NCBI GenBank assembly: GCA_041659525.1
Contig: JBAZYC010000001.1
Location: 372,001-436,000 of the forward strand
Direction: 5' to 3'
Length of the DNA stretch: 64,000 bases
Source of the DNA: JAAZKV01 sp041659525
GTDB lineage: Archaea; Iainarchaeota; Iainarchaeia; Iainarchaeales; JAAZKV01
Positions 42,627 through 51,741 of the stretch are shown piece after piece. Made by a program: the position numbers and the translations under genes. Below the pieces are notes generated by a model. That model did not search any database. It was not told where the DNA came from and saw nothing but the letters and a program-made list of their open reading frames with translations. Within the stretch, counting starts at the first letter, position 1. Each line of letters opens with the position of its first letter.

Positions 42627-43331
42627 TTATATTACTTCAACCCTCATTTTTCCACAACGAATTATTCTTTTTCTAGTTTTACCAGTCCTTTCTTTTTGAA
42701 GCTGTATTTTTTCACGAGTTACAAAACGATAAATTCCAGCAAGTTTTCTTGCATCTAGCTCAGAATGATTTTTTAAGCTAATCCCATTTTCAGTTATAAA
42801 ATTAATATCTTTTATTCCTTGTTTTGAATTTTTTGCTATTGCAAAAGCATGACCTATACCACAAAGTACTGCCTGAGGTTTAGTTCGCATTATAACTTTA
42901 TTCATGTGTTTGTCTCGCGAAACCACCTCAACATATTTCTGAAAAAAAGATAAATCATGATTTGCAGGAATATTCATAATAGTACTAAATAATCTTAAAA
43001 ATTCGGATACTCGATGGGCTCTACCAGAGTCCATCTCAATAACTTTCAGCCCTCTATTTTTAGCATGATTATTAAGTTTTGACCAATAATCATCCTCCAC
43101 AGGAGTGTGTAGAAAAAATATTCCTTTTGCAAAGTCCTCTATTTCGGATCTTTCTATAGGATCAATTATACGATCCTTTAACCACGCAAGGTCTTGTTTG
43201 GAAACACCTCTTTCCAATCCTATTGATTTAATTCCTTTTTTTGCTAAATCATCTATAAACTGAATTCCGTATTTTAAAGCATCATCAGTATGAACAATTC
43301 CGCCTATAATAGGTTTATAGATTTCTGTCAT
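42627..43331 (-). CDS. Possible TraB/EreA-fold protein
   Basis: The 234-residue soluble protein has GGIVHTDDALKYGIQFIDDL then IKSIGLERG near the start, a central FFLHTPVEDDYWSKL and VIEMDSGRAHRVSEF, and MRTKPQAVLCGIGHAFAIAK late. His near the start, Glu after the first helix and a late GxGH are reminiscent of TraB/Tiki/ChaN-type metal-dependent proteins, but similarity is weak and I give it as a possibility only. Its start overlaps the 3' end of the acetyl-CoA synthetase gene by 17 nt, indicating co-transcription. A basic C-terminal tail (KERTGKTRKRIIRCGKMR) may contact nucleic acid. Confidence 0.5.
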   Translation of the reverse strand: MTEIYKPIIGGIVHTDDALKYGIQFIDDLAKKGIKSIGLERGVSKQDLAWLKDRIIDPIERSEIEDFAKGIFFLHTPVEDDYWSKLNNHAKNRGLKVIEMDSGRAHRVSEFLRLFSTIMNIPANHDLSFFQKYVEVVSRDKHMNKVIMRTKPQAVLCGIGHAFAIAKNSKQGIKDINFITENGISLKNHSELDARKLAGIYRFVTREKIQLQKERTGKTRKRIIRCGKMRVEVI

Positions 43332-45378
43332 TAACTGTCACTACCGCATCAACTGCATAACACCCAGTTTCATTTATTATTACTGGATTAAATTCAATTT
43401 CTTTTATTTGAGGGTAAGTCATTACTAGTGTTGAAAGTGATTTGAGGGTTTTCTTTAGTGAATCAATATTGTAAACCTTTTTCGTTCTATATCCAGTAAG
43501 TACTTTTGTTCCTTTTACTTCAGCAAGCATTTCTTCTATATCTAAATCATTTATTGGAGCAATTTTTTGTGAAACATCTTTCATTATTTCAACAAATATT
43601 CCTCCTAGTCCGTAAGTAACTACTTTCCCAAATTCAGTACTAATAGATGAAACTAGTAATTCTTGGCCAATAATCATTTCTTGCATAGCTAGTCTTGGTT
43701 TTACTTTTAATTCAACTAATTTTAGTAGCATTGAATCAATGTAACTTTCTAGTTCTGCTTTGTTTTGAATATTTGCTTTAACCAAACCAAAATCTGTTTT
43801 GTGAGCAAGTCCTGTTGCTGTTTTTAGTGCAACTGGGTATTTTATTTGAGTAAAATCTACTTCTTCTTTTTTTGAAAAGAAAATTGTTTTAGGCGTAGCT
43901 ATCCCAAATTCTTTTAATAAAACAAATGATTCTTCCATTGTTAATTGTTTTTTTGCATCAAACATTTTTATTGTTTCTTTTTTTGGATTTGTTTTTTGTT
44001 CAAAAACTTTTTTTAGTTTTTTTCTTCCGTAATACTCTTCAAGTCTTGACAGTGCTTTTATTCCTCTTTCAGGAGTTTCAAATTCTACTACGCCGTGTTC
44101 TTTTAAGTATCTTCGAGGATGAGCAACCGCTGTCCCTCCCAAGAAGGAAGCAATTATTGGTTTGTGTTTGTTCATTGAAGCAACAATATCAGCTACTCTT
44201 TCAGGATTAGTCATACTCTGAGGAGTAAGTAGGGTGTAAACAATATCTATTGTTGGATCGCTTTGCAGCATTTTTAGAGCAGTCCTGTAATCAATTGGTT
44301 TTGCATCCCCAATTAAATCAAGCGGATTTGATGCGTGTGGGTTTATTTGTTTTACTGCTTCAAGTGTTTTTGGACTAAATGTGGGCAAAGTAAATTTATG
44401 AACTGAAGCAGAATCTGCAACTATTACCCCTGGTCCGCCAGCATTAGTTACAACAGCCAAGCGAAATCCTTTTACTTTTTTTATTTTTGAAAGCATTTTT
44501 GCCATATCAAAAAATCCTTCAATTGAATTTATCCTCAAAATATTTGCTTTTTCGCAAGCCACCGTAAAAATATTATCATCAACACTTAAGGCACCAGTAT
44601 GTGAAGAAGCTGCTTTTTGTCCTTCTGCACTTCTTCCAGATTTAATCAAAATTACTGGTTTTTTCTTTGCAAGTTTTGCCGCTTCTCGTAAAAATAGTTC
44701 AGCGTTCTTTACTGATTCCATGTAAACAAAAACAGATTTTGTCGCTGGATCTTTTTCTAAATAAGAAAAATAGCTTGCTTCACTCAAAAAAGATTTGTTT
44801 CCTGTTGAAATGAATTTTGAGAAACCAATTTTTTCTTGTCTTGCCCAATCAAGTATTGCGGTGCAAAGTGCCCCTGATTGTGAAACAACTGCTATGTTTC
44901 CTTGCTGAGGAAATGTTGCTGAGAAGGAACCATTGAACCCATTTTCTGTATTTATTACCCCTAGAGTATTTGGTCCTACTACGGACATTTTATTTTCTTC
45001 AACTATTACTCTTACTTCTTCTTCTATTTTTTTTCCGTCCACTCCAGTTTCTGAAAACCCGGCTGTAATTATTACTGCATTTTTTATTCCTTTTTGTGCG
45101 CATTCTTTTAAAACACTTGGAACAAATTGCGCAGGCACACAAACAATTGCTACATCAATATTTTTTGTAACTTTAGAAACAGAAGGATATGCAGCAATTC
45201 CTTGTATCTCTTTGTCATTAAGATTAATTGGATAAATTTCTCCAGCAAAATCAGCTTCAATTAAATTTTTTACTAATGCATACCCTACTTTTCCAGGAGT
45301 GTTTGATGCTCCAATTACTGCAACGCTATTAGGGTTAAGTAATTTTTGAAGGTCAAGAGGAACTACTTTTTTTGCCAT
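43315..45378 (-). CDS. acd: Acetate-CoA ligase (ADP-forming), fused alpha and beta
   Basis: This enzyme converts acetyl-CoA (or another acyl-CoA), ADP and phosphate to acid, CoA and ATP, the energy-conserving step of many fermentative archaea. The 687-residue single chain has the CoA-binding domain (SVAVIGASNTPGKVGYALVK), the succinyl-CoA-ligase-like domains with SSHTGALS carrying the phosphorylated His, and a C-terminal ATP-grasp domain (PVALKTATGLAHKTDFG, EMIIGQELLVS). Alpha and beta parts are fused, as in many archaea. It fits the pyruvate:ferredoxin oxidoreductase at 48-51 kb. Acyl-CoA preference is not readable. Confidence 0.92.
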   Translation of the reverse strand: MAKKVVPLDLQKLLNPNSVAVIGASNTPGKVGYALVKNLIEADFAGEIYPINLNDKEIQGIAAYPSVSKVTKNIDVAIVCVPAQFVPSVLKECAQKGIKNAVIITAGFSETGVDGKKIEEEVRVIVEENKMSVVGPNTLGVINTENGFNGSFSATFPQQGNIAVVSQSGALCTAILDWARQEKIGFSKFISTGNKSFLSEASYFSYLEKDPATKSVFVYMESVKNAELFLREAAKLAKKKPVILIKSGRSAEGQKAASSHTGALSVDDNIFTVACEKANILRINSIEGFFDMAKMLSKIKKVKGFRLAVVTNAGGPGVIVADSASVHKFTLPTFSPKTLEAVKQINPHASNPLDLIGDAKPIDYRTALKMLQSDPTIDIVYTLLTPQSMTNPERVADIVASMNKHKPIIASFLGGTAVAHPRRYLKEHGVVEFETPERGIKALSRLEEYYGRKKLKKVFEQKTNPKKETIKMFDAKKQLTMEESFVLLKEFGIATPKTIFFSKKEEVDFTQIKYPVALKTATGLAHKTDFGLVKANIQNKAELESYIDSMLLKLVELKVKPRLAMQEMIIGQELLVSSISTEFGKVVTYGLGGIFVEIMKDVSQKIAPINDLDIEEMLAEVKGTKVLTGYRTKKVYNIDSLKKTLKSLSTLVMTYPQIKEIEFNPVIINETGCYAVDAVVTVNDRNL

Positions 45379-45454
45379 GACAAATAGAGTTCTTAAGAGT
45401 ATTAAAATATATTGAGGCTAAAAATAGCCCCAAAGAAATTAAACTAAATAGTTC

Positions 45455-45613
45455 TTACTCGCCAGCTTCTTCAACAAACTTTTTTATAGCATCATAGTTT
45501 TCTACGATTAGTTTTGCTTTTCCTTTTCCAAATTGGAACGGGAATGTATCTGTTTCGTTTCTTTTTAGGATTATCATTTTGTTTCCTTTGAACTCACCAT
45601 ATTCTACAACCAT
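45455..45613 (-). CDS. Small conserved protein of about 52 residues
   Basis: A short ORF encodes MVVEYGEFKGNKMIILKRNE, TDTFPFQFGKGKAKLIVENY and DAIKKFVEEAGE. AGGTGATTGAC precedes its ATG. The shape YGEYKGxxxxxLKRxExDxxPFxFGxxKAKLIxExxxxIKKFVE recurs as a small standalone protein in many archaea and bacteria, to my recollection with no assigned function. It is probably a beta-beta-beta-alpha domain. Confidence 0.7.
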   Translation of the reverse strand: MVVEYGEFKGNKMIILKRNETDTFPFQFGKGKAKLIVENYDAIKKFVEEAGE

Positions 45614-45690
45614 TGTCAATCACCTATTGAACTATCCCTTCCGGGAAATACTTAAAAAACTACTTAAACCTTCTTGCCGACAATATTAGT

Positions 45691-46614
45691 ATGGAAAGTG
45701 AAAAAAATACCCTCTCGCCGCAAGCCCAAATAGCTCCTGTTGAAGTTACTCCTAACCCACTTACTACTCAAATTCAGGACCCCTCACCAGTGCAAACTCC
45801 ACTTCCAATTACTGCCCCTATTCCAATTATTCCTGTAGGCCCTCAAAAAGTTGCTTTAGTTTATTCGATTATGGATCCTGCAGGAGTATTAATTGCAAAG
45901 AAGATTACTGAACTCGGTAAGCCAGATTGGGCAACTATTTACGAAGTAAATGAGGATATTATTTATGCTAATCTTTCAAAAATAAAAGAGACTGATATTG
46001 TTTTTCTTTCTCGTCACCAAAGCGAATCAGGAACAAAGAGTCTTACTGTTCACATGATTGGTAATTTTGGAGATGCAAAGTTTGGCGGAAAGGGTAGAGA
46101 ACTTTGTGGAACGTTAGCAAAAATCGGGGCAAATTATTTGCGTTCAATGAATGAAAAAAATATTTCAAGTGGTCTTGCAAAGCAAGGATTTGTAGTTACT
46201 CTTGAAGCCACTCATCATGGCCCTTTTTCGATGAAGAATTGTTTGTTTATTGAAATTGGTAGTTCCCCAATTGATTGGAAGAATGAACTTGCTGCAAAAA
46301 TAATTGCTGAAACTATAATTAATGAGACTCAAAAAAAAGTAACTGATAGAGTAGTTATTGGTCTTGGTGGAGGACATTATTCTCCTGAATTTACAAAGCT
46401 TTGTCTGCGTCAAAACTTTGCTTTTGGCCACATTTGCCCAAAGCACCAACTTGAGGAATTAAACAAAGAACTCATTTCCAAAATGATCGCAAAAAGCAAA
46501 GCGAATGAAATTGTTCTTGATTGGAAAGGCCTAAAAGAAAACAAAGAAAAAGTAATGGCTCTGTGCAGAAAAACAAAAATACCAATTCTAAGAGCTCAAA
46601 GTCTTTTGAATTAA
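45691..46614 (+). CDS. dtdA: D-aminoacyl-tRNA deacylase, archaeal/plant type
   Basis: DtdA (Gek1 family) hydrolyses D-aminoacyl-tRNAs, keeping D-amino acids out of translation. The 307-residue protein carries the family motifs FLSRHQSESGTKSLTVHMIG, TLEATHHGPFSM (catalytic His cluster) and GLGGGHYSPEF with zinc ligands. It has an unusual Pro/Thr/Gln-rich N-terminal extension of about 47 residues before the core domain at KVALVYSIMDPAG; this part is presumably disordered. The gene is divergent from the 52-residue protein gene. Confidence 0.92.
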   Translation: MESEKNTLSPQAQIAPVEVTPNPLTTQIQDPSPVQTPLPITAPIPIIPVGPQKVALVYSIMDPAGVLIAKKITELGKPDWATIYEVNEDIIYANLSKIKETDIVFLSRHQSESGTKSLTVHMIGNFGDAKFGGKGRELCGTLAKIGANYLRSMNEKNISSGLAKQGFVVTLEATHHGPFSMKNCLFIEIGSSPIDWKNELAAKIIAETIINETQKKVTDRVVIGLGGGHYSPEFTKLCLRQNFAFGHICPKHQLEELNKELISKMIAKSKANEIVLDWKGLKENKEKVMALCRKTKIPILRAQSLLN

Positions 46615-46669
46615 ATAAAAAAAAAGCATAAATTAAAAAAACATTTTTTAATAAAAATTAATTAAAACT

Positions 46670-47245
46670 CTATTCTTCTTTTGCAACTTTCAAATAGTAC
46701 TCTTTGAATTTGTCCAAGGCTTTTTTTCGGTGGCTGATTTCATTTTTTTGTTTTTGAGGCATTTGTGCAAAAGTTTTTTCTTGCCCTTTGCCATTCTGAC
46801 CTTCAGGAACAAATATAGCATCCCATCCAAATCCTGATTCTCCTTTGGGTTTTACTAATTTCCCTTTAACAGTTCCTTCAAAAAATAGTATTTCTCTTCC
46901 GTTAGAGTAACCAATAATTGTTTTTGCTTCTGCCCCATAGAGTTTGTATTTATCGGCAAGTTCAAAGAGCCCTTTGTTAGTTAGCCCTTTTACAAACCAT
47001 TTAATTAAAGGCCCAGGTAATTTATAGTTCAGGGCTTCAAGTGTAAGAGAGGTATCTTCTACAATCATCTCTCCTTGCTGGTATTTTGAAGCTTCTATTA
47101 ATTTGTGCTTTATCACTTCGTGCGAATCAATGCTTTGTACTTCAGTTAATTCTATTTCTGATTGGTAAACTTTTACAGAAGGAGCTAAAATTTGATTAAA
47201 CTCCTCAAGTTTGTTTGCGTTAGCTGTTACAAAATACAAAACCAT
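46670..47245 (-). CDS. rdgB: XTP/dITP diphosphatase (Ham1/RdgB)
   Basis: This house-cleaning enzyme hydrolyses non-canonical purine nucleoside triphosphates. The 191-residue protein has YFVTANANKLEEFNQI at the start, VEDTSLTLEAL with the metal-binding Asp, LPGPLIKWFVKGL, GESGFGWDAIFVPEG and EISHRKKALDKF, all family motifs. The ATG at 47245 is preferred since GGGGAT stands just upstream; longer in-frame starts (up to 47281) would overlap the preceding gene. It follows the HD-domain gene closely and both may be co-expressed in nucleotide metabolism. Confidence 0.92.
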   Translation of the reverse strand: MVLYFVTANANKLEEFNQILAPSVKVYQSEIELTEVQSIDSHEVIKHKLIEASKYQQGEMIVEDTSLTLEALNYKLPGPLIKWFVKGLTNKGLFELADKYKLYGAEAKTIIGYSNGREILFFEGTVKGKLVKPKGESGFGWDAIFVPEGQNGKGQEKTFAQMPQKQKNEISHRKKALDKFKEYYLKVAKEE

Positions 47246-47264
47246 AGTAATCCCCATTTTATCT

Positions 47265-47927
47265 TTAATATTTAGCAACATATTTTTTTATAGATTCTTT
47301 TGTTATATCTTCCGGTTTTATTGTTAATTTTGAAAATAATTCTTTTTCAAGTTCTTTAACTAACCTAACAAACTTTTTTGAATGTTCTATTTTTTCTTCA
47401 TTTTCTGCAAACCTATACCGCTTATGATAGTCATCCATTCTTTTTTCTGCGCTAACGACCCCCACAGGAGAACCTCTCAAATCTGCATAGGATGCAATTT
47501 TTTCTCCAAGAGTACTTTCTTCAAATTCCTCATTTTGAATTGTTATTGCTTTGTGAGAAATTAAATCAAGTACTTTTTTATTCACCCCTATTTCTTCTGC
47601 AATAATCAAATCAGCTTTTTCGGCATTAAGCCCGTATTTTTTTCTCATTTCTTTTTGTTTTCTTTTAAAAAAATCAATTCTTTTTTGATCTTCTTTATCC
47701 AAAAAGACACTACTTTCTTTTTTTTCAAAATCTATTTTTATTAAATTCCCTAAATCGTGTATTAAACAAGAAGCAACAACTTCTTCTTTGTTAATTTCTT
47801 CTTTGTAATTATCACAAATTATTTCAGCAACTGCAGCTACTTCTTTCATGTGGCGCTGAACATTTAATGGAACTGAATATTTTTTGTAAATTAATTCAGT
47901 GTTTAGAATTATTTCACTTGGGTTCAT
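47265..47927 (-). CDS. HD-domain phosphohydrolase
   Basis: The 220-residue helical protein has HMKEVAAVAEIICDNY with a metal-binding His, then VVASCLIHDLGNLIKIDFEK with the HD dyad, and later HKAITIQNEEFEESTLGEKI and ASYADLRG with Asp, completing an H...HD...D set. Such enzymes hydrolyse phosphate esters or nucleotides; the substrate is not readable. It directly precedes rdgB, which also acts on nucleotides. Confidence 0.75.
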   Translation of the reverse strand: MNPSEIILNTELIYKKYSVPLNVQRHMKEVAAVAEIICDNYKEEINKEEVVASCLIHDLGNLIKIDFEKKESSVFLDKEDQKRIDFFKRKQKEMRKKYGLNAEKADLIIAEEIGVNKKVLDLISHKAITIQNEEFEESTLGEKIASYADLRGSPVGVVSAEKRMDDYHKRYRFAENEEKIEHSKKFVRLVKELEKELFSKLTIKPEDITKESIKKYVAKY

Positions 47928-48006
47928 AAATAAGTTGAATTGAAAAGTCTTTAATTAATTTGCTTTATTGTACTAAAAGAAAAGTTAAGGTTGGAACTTA
48001 TCTGAT

Positions 48007-48915
48007 TTAGAATAAAGTGTCAAACATTTTTTTGCCGTCACTGTTTGATAAGTAAGTCCATCTATCATCAACGTATTTTTGAATTTTTCCTACTAAATCA
48101 GGAGTTAGGTGTTTGAATCTTCCTTGAGTCATTAAGTATTGTTCAACTGGTTTTTTTTCAGTTGGTTTGTAATTTAATTTTAGTACTCCGTCTTCAATTT
48201 CATATAACGGGCAAACATTTGTATCTTGGGCTAGTCTTGAGAGTTCTATTGTCATCGAAGAATCTATTTTCCATCCAGGAATACATGGAACAAGTACTGA
48301 AATATATGATGGCCCATCAGTAGCAAGTGCTTTTTGTACTTTGTTTTTTAAATCAAATAAATTTGCGACACTTGCTGTTGCAACGTATTTTGCCCCGTGG
48401 GCTGCAATAATAAAAGGAAGCGGTTTTTTTGGTTGTTGTTTTCCATGAATTACTTTTCCGTTTGGAGAGGTTGTTGTTGCTGCGTAAGGGAAAGTTGCTC
48501 CGCTTCTTTGAATACCTGTGTTTTGGTAAGCTTCGTTATCTGTTGAAATGTATAAAATTTTGTGGCCGCGTTCTACTGCTCCGCTTATTGCTCCAAAGCC
48601 AATGTCAAACATTGCTCCGTCTCCGCCAATTGCTATTACATTTGTGTGAGTGTTTCCTTTTGTAAGTAAAGAAGCTTTTACTCCGCTTGCTACTGCTGCT
48701 GCGTTTTCAAATGCACAGTGCACCCAAGGTAATTCCCAAGCTGTTTCAGGGTATGGTGTTGAAACTACTTCCATACATCCTGTAGCCATTACTATCATTG
48801 TGTCTACTCCGGCGGCTTTGAGTATGTGTCTTATTGCTAATGCCTCTCCGCATCCAGCGCAAGCTCTGTGTCCGCTTGCAAAAAATTCTTTTTCTTCAAG
48901 TCCAAGTATGCTCAT
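48007..48915 (-). CDS. porB: Pyruvate:ferredoxin oxidoreductase, beta subunit
   Basis: The beta subunit binds thiamine diphosphate and a 4Fe-4S cluster. The 302-residue protein has ASGHRACAGCGEALAIRHIL (CxxC cluster ligands near the start), ATGCMEV (third Cys), WVHCAFENAAAVASG, the ThDP motif GGDGAMFDIGFGAISGA followed by YISTDNEAYQNTGIQRSG, and a late Cys (VPCIPGW). ATG 48915 is chosen because GATGATT precedes it. It is the last gene of the gamma-delta-alpha-beta operon. Confidence 0.93.
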   Translation of the reverse strand: MSILGLEEKEFFASGHRACAGCGEALAIRHILKAAGVDTMIVMATGCMEVVSTPYPETAWELPWVHCAFENAAAVASGVKASLLTKGNTHTNVIAIGGDGAMFDIGFGAISGAVERGHKILYISTDNEAYQNTGIQRSGATFPYAATTTSPNGKVIHGKQQPKKPLPFIIAAHGAKYVATASVANLFDLKNKVQKALATDGPSYISVLVPCIPGWKIDSSMTIELSRLAQDTNVCPLYEIEDGVLKLNYKPTEKKPVEQYLMTQGRFKHLTPDLVGKIQKYVDDRWTYLSNSDGKKMFDTLF

Positions 48916-48937
48916 AATCATCAAACCTTTTACTTTT

Positions 48938-50083
48938 TTATTTTAACCAAACTCCACTTTTTCCTTTTTCTACTATTTCAAATGCTTTTCTTATTTTTTC
49001 TCTGTCAATATCTCTTCCACCAAGTCCAGCAATAAATCCTGTTACTTTTACTCCCTCTTCTTTTAGTGCTGCTTTTACATCAGTGCAAAGTGGTCCTTCG
49101 TATCCAATTGAAACGTGTCTATCTATTACTCCTAAATTTTTTAATTTCTTTGTTGCAGAAATTATTTCTTCAACTGGAAATGGTCTTACTGATTTTATTC
49201 TTATTATTCCAACTTTTTTTCCTTTTGCTCTTAATTCTTCAAGAACCATTCTTGCTGTCCCACAAGTTGCTCCTGCGAGGAGTATTGCATATTCTGCATC
49301 TTTCATTTCAATTAATTCAATTAATCCGCCGCCGTATTTTCTTCCAAATTCGCGAGCAAATTCTTCATGAACATTTTTTATTTCTTTTAATGCTTCTTTC
49401 ATTGCAATTTGTTCTGCTTCTTTAAATTCAAAATAAGTATTTGGTTGAGCAAATGCTCCAATTGTTATAGGATTAGATGTATCCAAAAAGTTTTGTGGCT
49501 TATATTCTGGTAAAAATGAATCTACTTTTTCTTGTGATTCAATTATTACTGGTTCGTATACGTGGGTTAAACTAAATCCATCCATGCAAACCATTACTGG
49601 AAGTAAAATATTTTTCTTTTCAGCTATTTTGTAAGCCATTATTGTAGTATCAAATGCTTCTTGCACTGTTTCGCAGTAAAGTTGTATCCATCCTTGGTCT
49701 TTTTCACTCATTGCATCAGAGTGATCGTTCCAAATATTTAGCGGACCCGAGAGAGCTCTATTTGCTACAGCCATTACTGCAGGCATTCTTGCTGCTGCAA
49801 TTATTGGAATTATTTCGTGCATTAGTGCTAGTCCTTGTGAAGCGGTTGCTGTAAAACTTCTTGAGCCAGCCGCATAAGCTCCATAGAGTGCACTTGCTGC
49901 TGAGTGTTCGCTTTCAACTAAAATTAATTCTGCTTTCATCTCTCCATTGTTAACAAACTCTGATAATTTTTCAGGAATAACTGTACTAGGAGTAATTGGA
50001 TACATAGGCAGAACTGTAGGTCTGCACAATTTTGCTGCATGAGCAACTGCATCTGCTCCTGAAATAACTTTTGTTTCACTCAT
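48938..50083 (-). CDS. porA: Pyruvate:ferredoxin oxidoreductase, alpha subunit
   Basis: The alpha subunit carries the pyrimidine-binding and transketolase C-terminal domains. The 381-residue product shows GADAVAHAAKLCRPTVLPMY, YPITPSTVIPEKLSEFV, ESEHSAASALYGAYAAGSRS, FTATASQGLALMHEI and NIWNDHSDAMSEKDQGWIQL, all typical of pyruvate-type enzymes. The start ATG 50083 has GTGATG upstream; the GTG at 50092 is part of it. It lies between the delta and beta genes. Confidence 0.93.
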   Translation of the reverse strand: MSETKVISGADAVAHAAKLCRPTVLPMYPITPSTVIPEKLSEFVNNGEMKAELILVESEHSAASALYGAYAAGSRSFTATASQGLALMHEIIPIIAAARMPAVMAVANRALSGPLNIWNDHSDAMSEKDQGWIQLYCETVQEAFDTTIMAYKIAEKKNILLPVMVCMDGFSLTHVYEPVIIESQEKVDSFLPEYKPQNFLDTSNPITIGAFAQPNTYFEFKEAEQIAMKEALKEIKNVHEEFAREFGRKYGGGLIELIEMKDAEYAILLAGATCGTARMVLEELRAKGKKVGIIRIKSVRPFPVEEIISATKKLKNLGVIDRHVSIGYEGPLCTDVKAALKEEGVKVTGFIAGLGGRDIDREKIRKAFEIVEKGKSGVWLK

Positions 50084-50129
50084 GTCCATCACAATTTTTT
50101 AAATTCAAATATTTTATTTTTCATTAATT

Positions 50130-50462
50130 TTATTTTTCCTCAGCCTTGTAACTAATGCATTTCACTGGGCATTCTTTTTGACAAATCAAACATCCTTTAC
50201 AATAATCATAATTTACTTGGAATTTTCCTTCTTTATCTTTGTATATTGCTGCATCAGGACAATTTAACCAGCACTTTCCACATTTAATACATCTTGCTTG
50301 ATCTATTTCGGGTTTGAAGCTTCTCCAATCTCCTGTTTTGTAATTCTTTGAAGAACCAGGTTGTAAAATAGTTGCCCCTAAGGTTAAAGGAATTCCACTA
50401 ACTGATTTTTGAACATTAGAAGCAACTTCTTTTTTTGCAATAGTTTTGCTCTTTTCAACCAT
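50130..50462 (-). CDS. porD: Pyruvate:ferredoxin oxidoreductase, delta (ferredoxin-like) subunit
   Basis: The 110-residue subunit binds two 4Fe-4S clusters for electron transfer to ferredoxin. Both motifs are present: CIKCGKCWLNCP and CKGCLICQKECP. The N-terminal extension (about 50 residues) includes GATILQPGSSKNYKTGDWRS, known from the family. ATG 50462 is preferred over the TTG 9 nt upstream. Confidence 0.93.
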   Translation of the reverse strand: MVEKSKTIAKKEVASNVQKSVSGIPLTLGATILQPGSSKNYKTGDWRSFKPEIDQARCIKCGKCWLNCPDAAIYKDKEGKFQVNYDYCKGCLICQKECPVKCISYKAEEK

Positions 50463-50500
50463 AAATATCAATTCACATTTTAATTCTAAAATTTATTTTT

Positions 50501-51049
50501 TTATTTCTCCTTTGCGATTATTTGTGCTTTTTCGTATACTTCTTTTATTGCTGCTAAATTCTTTTCAAGTAAACTTCCTTTTGAACCCATTTGTTGAGTA
50601 ATTGCTTCTTCTAAAGATTTTAAAGTTACTTCTCCAGTAAGTGCACTAAATGCTCCCAGTGCAGGAATATTTACGAAGGGTTTGCCCATTTTTGCAATTG
50701 CTGTTTGGGTAATATCAATACACTTAATTTTGGCTTTAGTGTTAAGTCCTAGTTGTTCTGGTTTTTTGTTAGAATTAACTATTACTAATCCATTTACTTT
50801 TTCAGTTAAATTTTTTACTAATGTAGGATCAAGAATTATTACGTAATCTGCTTCGTATACTTGTTCTCTTAGTGTAATTGGTCTGTCATCAATTCTTGCA
50901 TAACTTCTTACTGGAGCTCCTGTTCGTTCTACTCCAAAATTAGGAAAAGCTTGTGAGTGCTTGCCGTCTTTGAATGCAGCGATGGCTAGTACTTGGGCGC
51001 TTGTAACAGCACCCTGTCCCCCTCTTCCTAAAATAATTATTTGTTTCAT
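50501..51049 (-). CDS. porC: Pyruvate:ferredoxin oxidoreductase, gamma subunit
   Basis: The 182-residue gamma subunit begins IIILGRGGQGAVTSAQVLAI, a signature of this domain, with QAFPNFGVERTGAPVRSYAR and NIPALGAFSALTG later. It is the first gene of the operon; the four separate subunits in the order gamma, delta, alpha, beta match the archaeal and hyperthermophile form. The enzyme oxidises pyruvate to acetyl-CoA and CO2 and reduces ferredoxin. Confidence 0.92.
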   Translation of the reverse strand: MKQIIILGRGGQGAVTSAQVLAIAAFKDGKHSQAFPNFGVERTGAPVRSYARIDDRPITLREQVYEADYVIILDPTLVKNLTEKVNGLVIVNSNKKPEQLGLNTKAKIKCIDITQTAIAKMGKPFVNIPALGAFSALTGEVTLKSLEEAITQQMGSKGSLLEKNLAAIKEVYEKAQIIAKEK

Positions 51050-51171
51050 AATATCACAAGTATGCTAATAATCATAAACTAATTAAACTCAAAGGCAATT
51101 ATTAATGATTTCCTTTGGAATAACTTTAAAAACCAAAACTGACCCGTAAGAGTTCGGCAATTGACTTATTC

Positions 51172-51657
51172 TTAGAGATTCTTCCACATATAGGTTTCTC
51201 CAAATTTGTGTACTTCACTAAACCCAAGTGTTCGATAAATCCCTCTCCCATTTATTACATGGGCTTTTACCGATTTGACTCCTGCTTTTTTTAATACAAC
51301 TAATGTTTCTCCCAGCATTTGAGTTGCTAGCCCCATTCTTTCGTAAGTTGGAAAAGTGTCTTTCCAAGTAATTGTTGCTTCAGAGTGCTTTCCATAAGTA
51401 TCAATAAATGCCCCTAATGTACTCACTACTTTCCCTTTGTGAGTTATTTCAATTCTTAATCGTTTTTGTTCAGGAATAAAGAAAGTTCTTTGCTTGAATT
51501 TTTTTCCTTTGGTTCCAAAAAGTAGTCGTTCATAGTAAGGAATAACTTTTACTGCTGGGGCCAATGCTGATTCAATAAGAGGGGCTCCAAGTCTTTGTTT
51601 TTGTTTTAGTGAAACAGAAAGCTTTGAGAATTTTTTTGCAACAACTACCTTAGGCAT
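51172..51657 (-). CDS. GNAT-family acetyltransferase-like protein
   Basis: The 161-residue basic protein has a GNAT-like C-terminal half: ATITWKDTFPTYERMGLATQ, in which RMGLA occupies the acetyl-CoA pyrophosphate loop, MLGETLVVLKKAGVKSVKAH, and NGRGIYRTLGFSEVHKFG matching motif B. The N-terminal 60 residues are Lys-rich and less typical. The substrate is unknown. It stands 84 nt from the cytidylyltransferase gene. Confidence 0.75.
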   Translation of the reverse strand: MPKVVVAKKFSKLSVSLKQKQRLGAPLIESALAPAVKVIPYYERLLFGTKGKKFKQRTFFIPEQKRLRIEITHKGKVVSTLGAFIDTYGKHSEATITWKDTFPTYERMGLATQMLGETLVVLKKAGVKSVKAHVINGRGIYRTLGFSEVHKFGETYMWKNL

Positions 51658-51741
51658 ACTAAGTAAAGGAATTTGTAGTTTTTATGCTTTTTTCTAAGGC
51701 CAATTTATTAAAAACAGAGTAAAATAGAAGTTTATTCAAAA

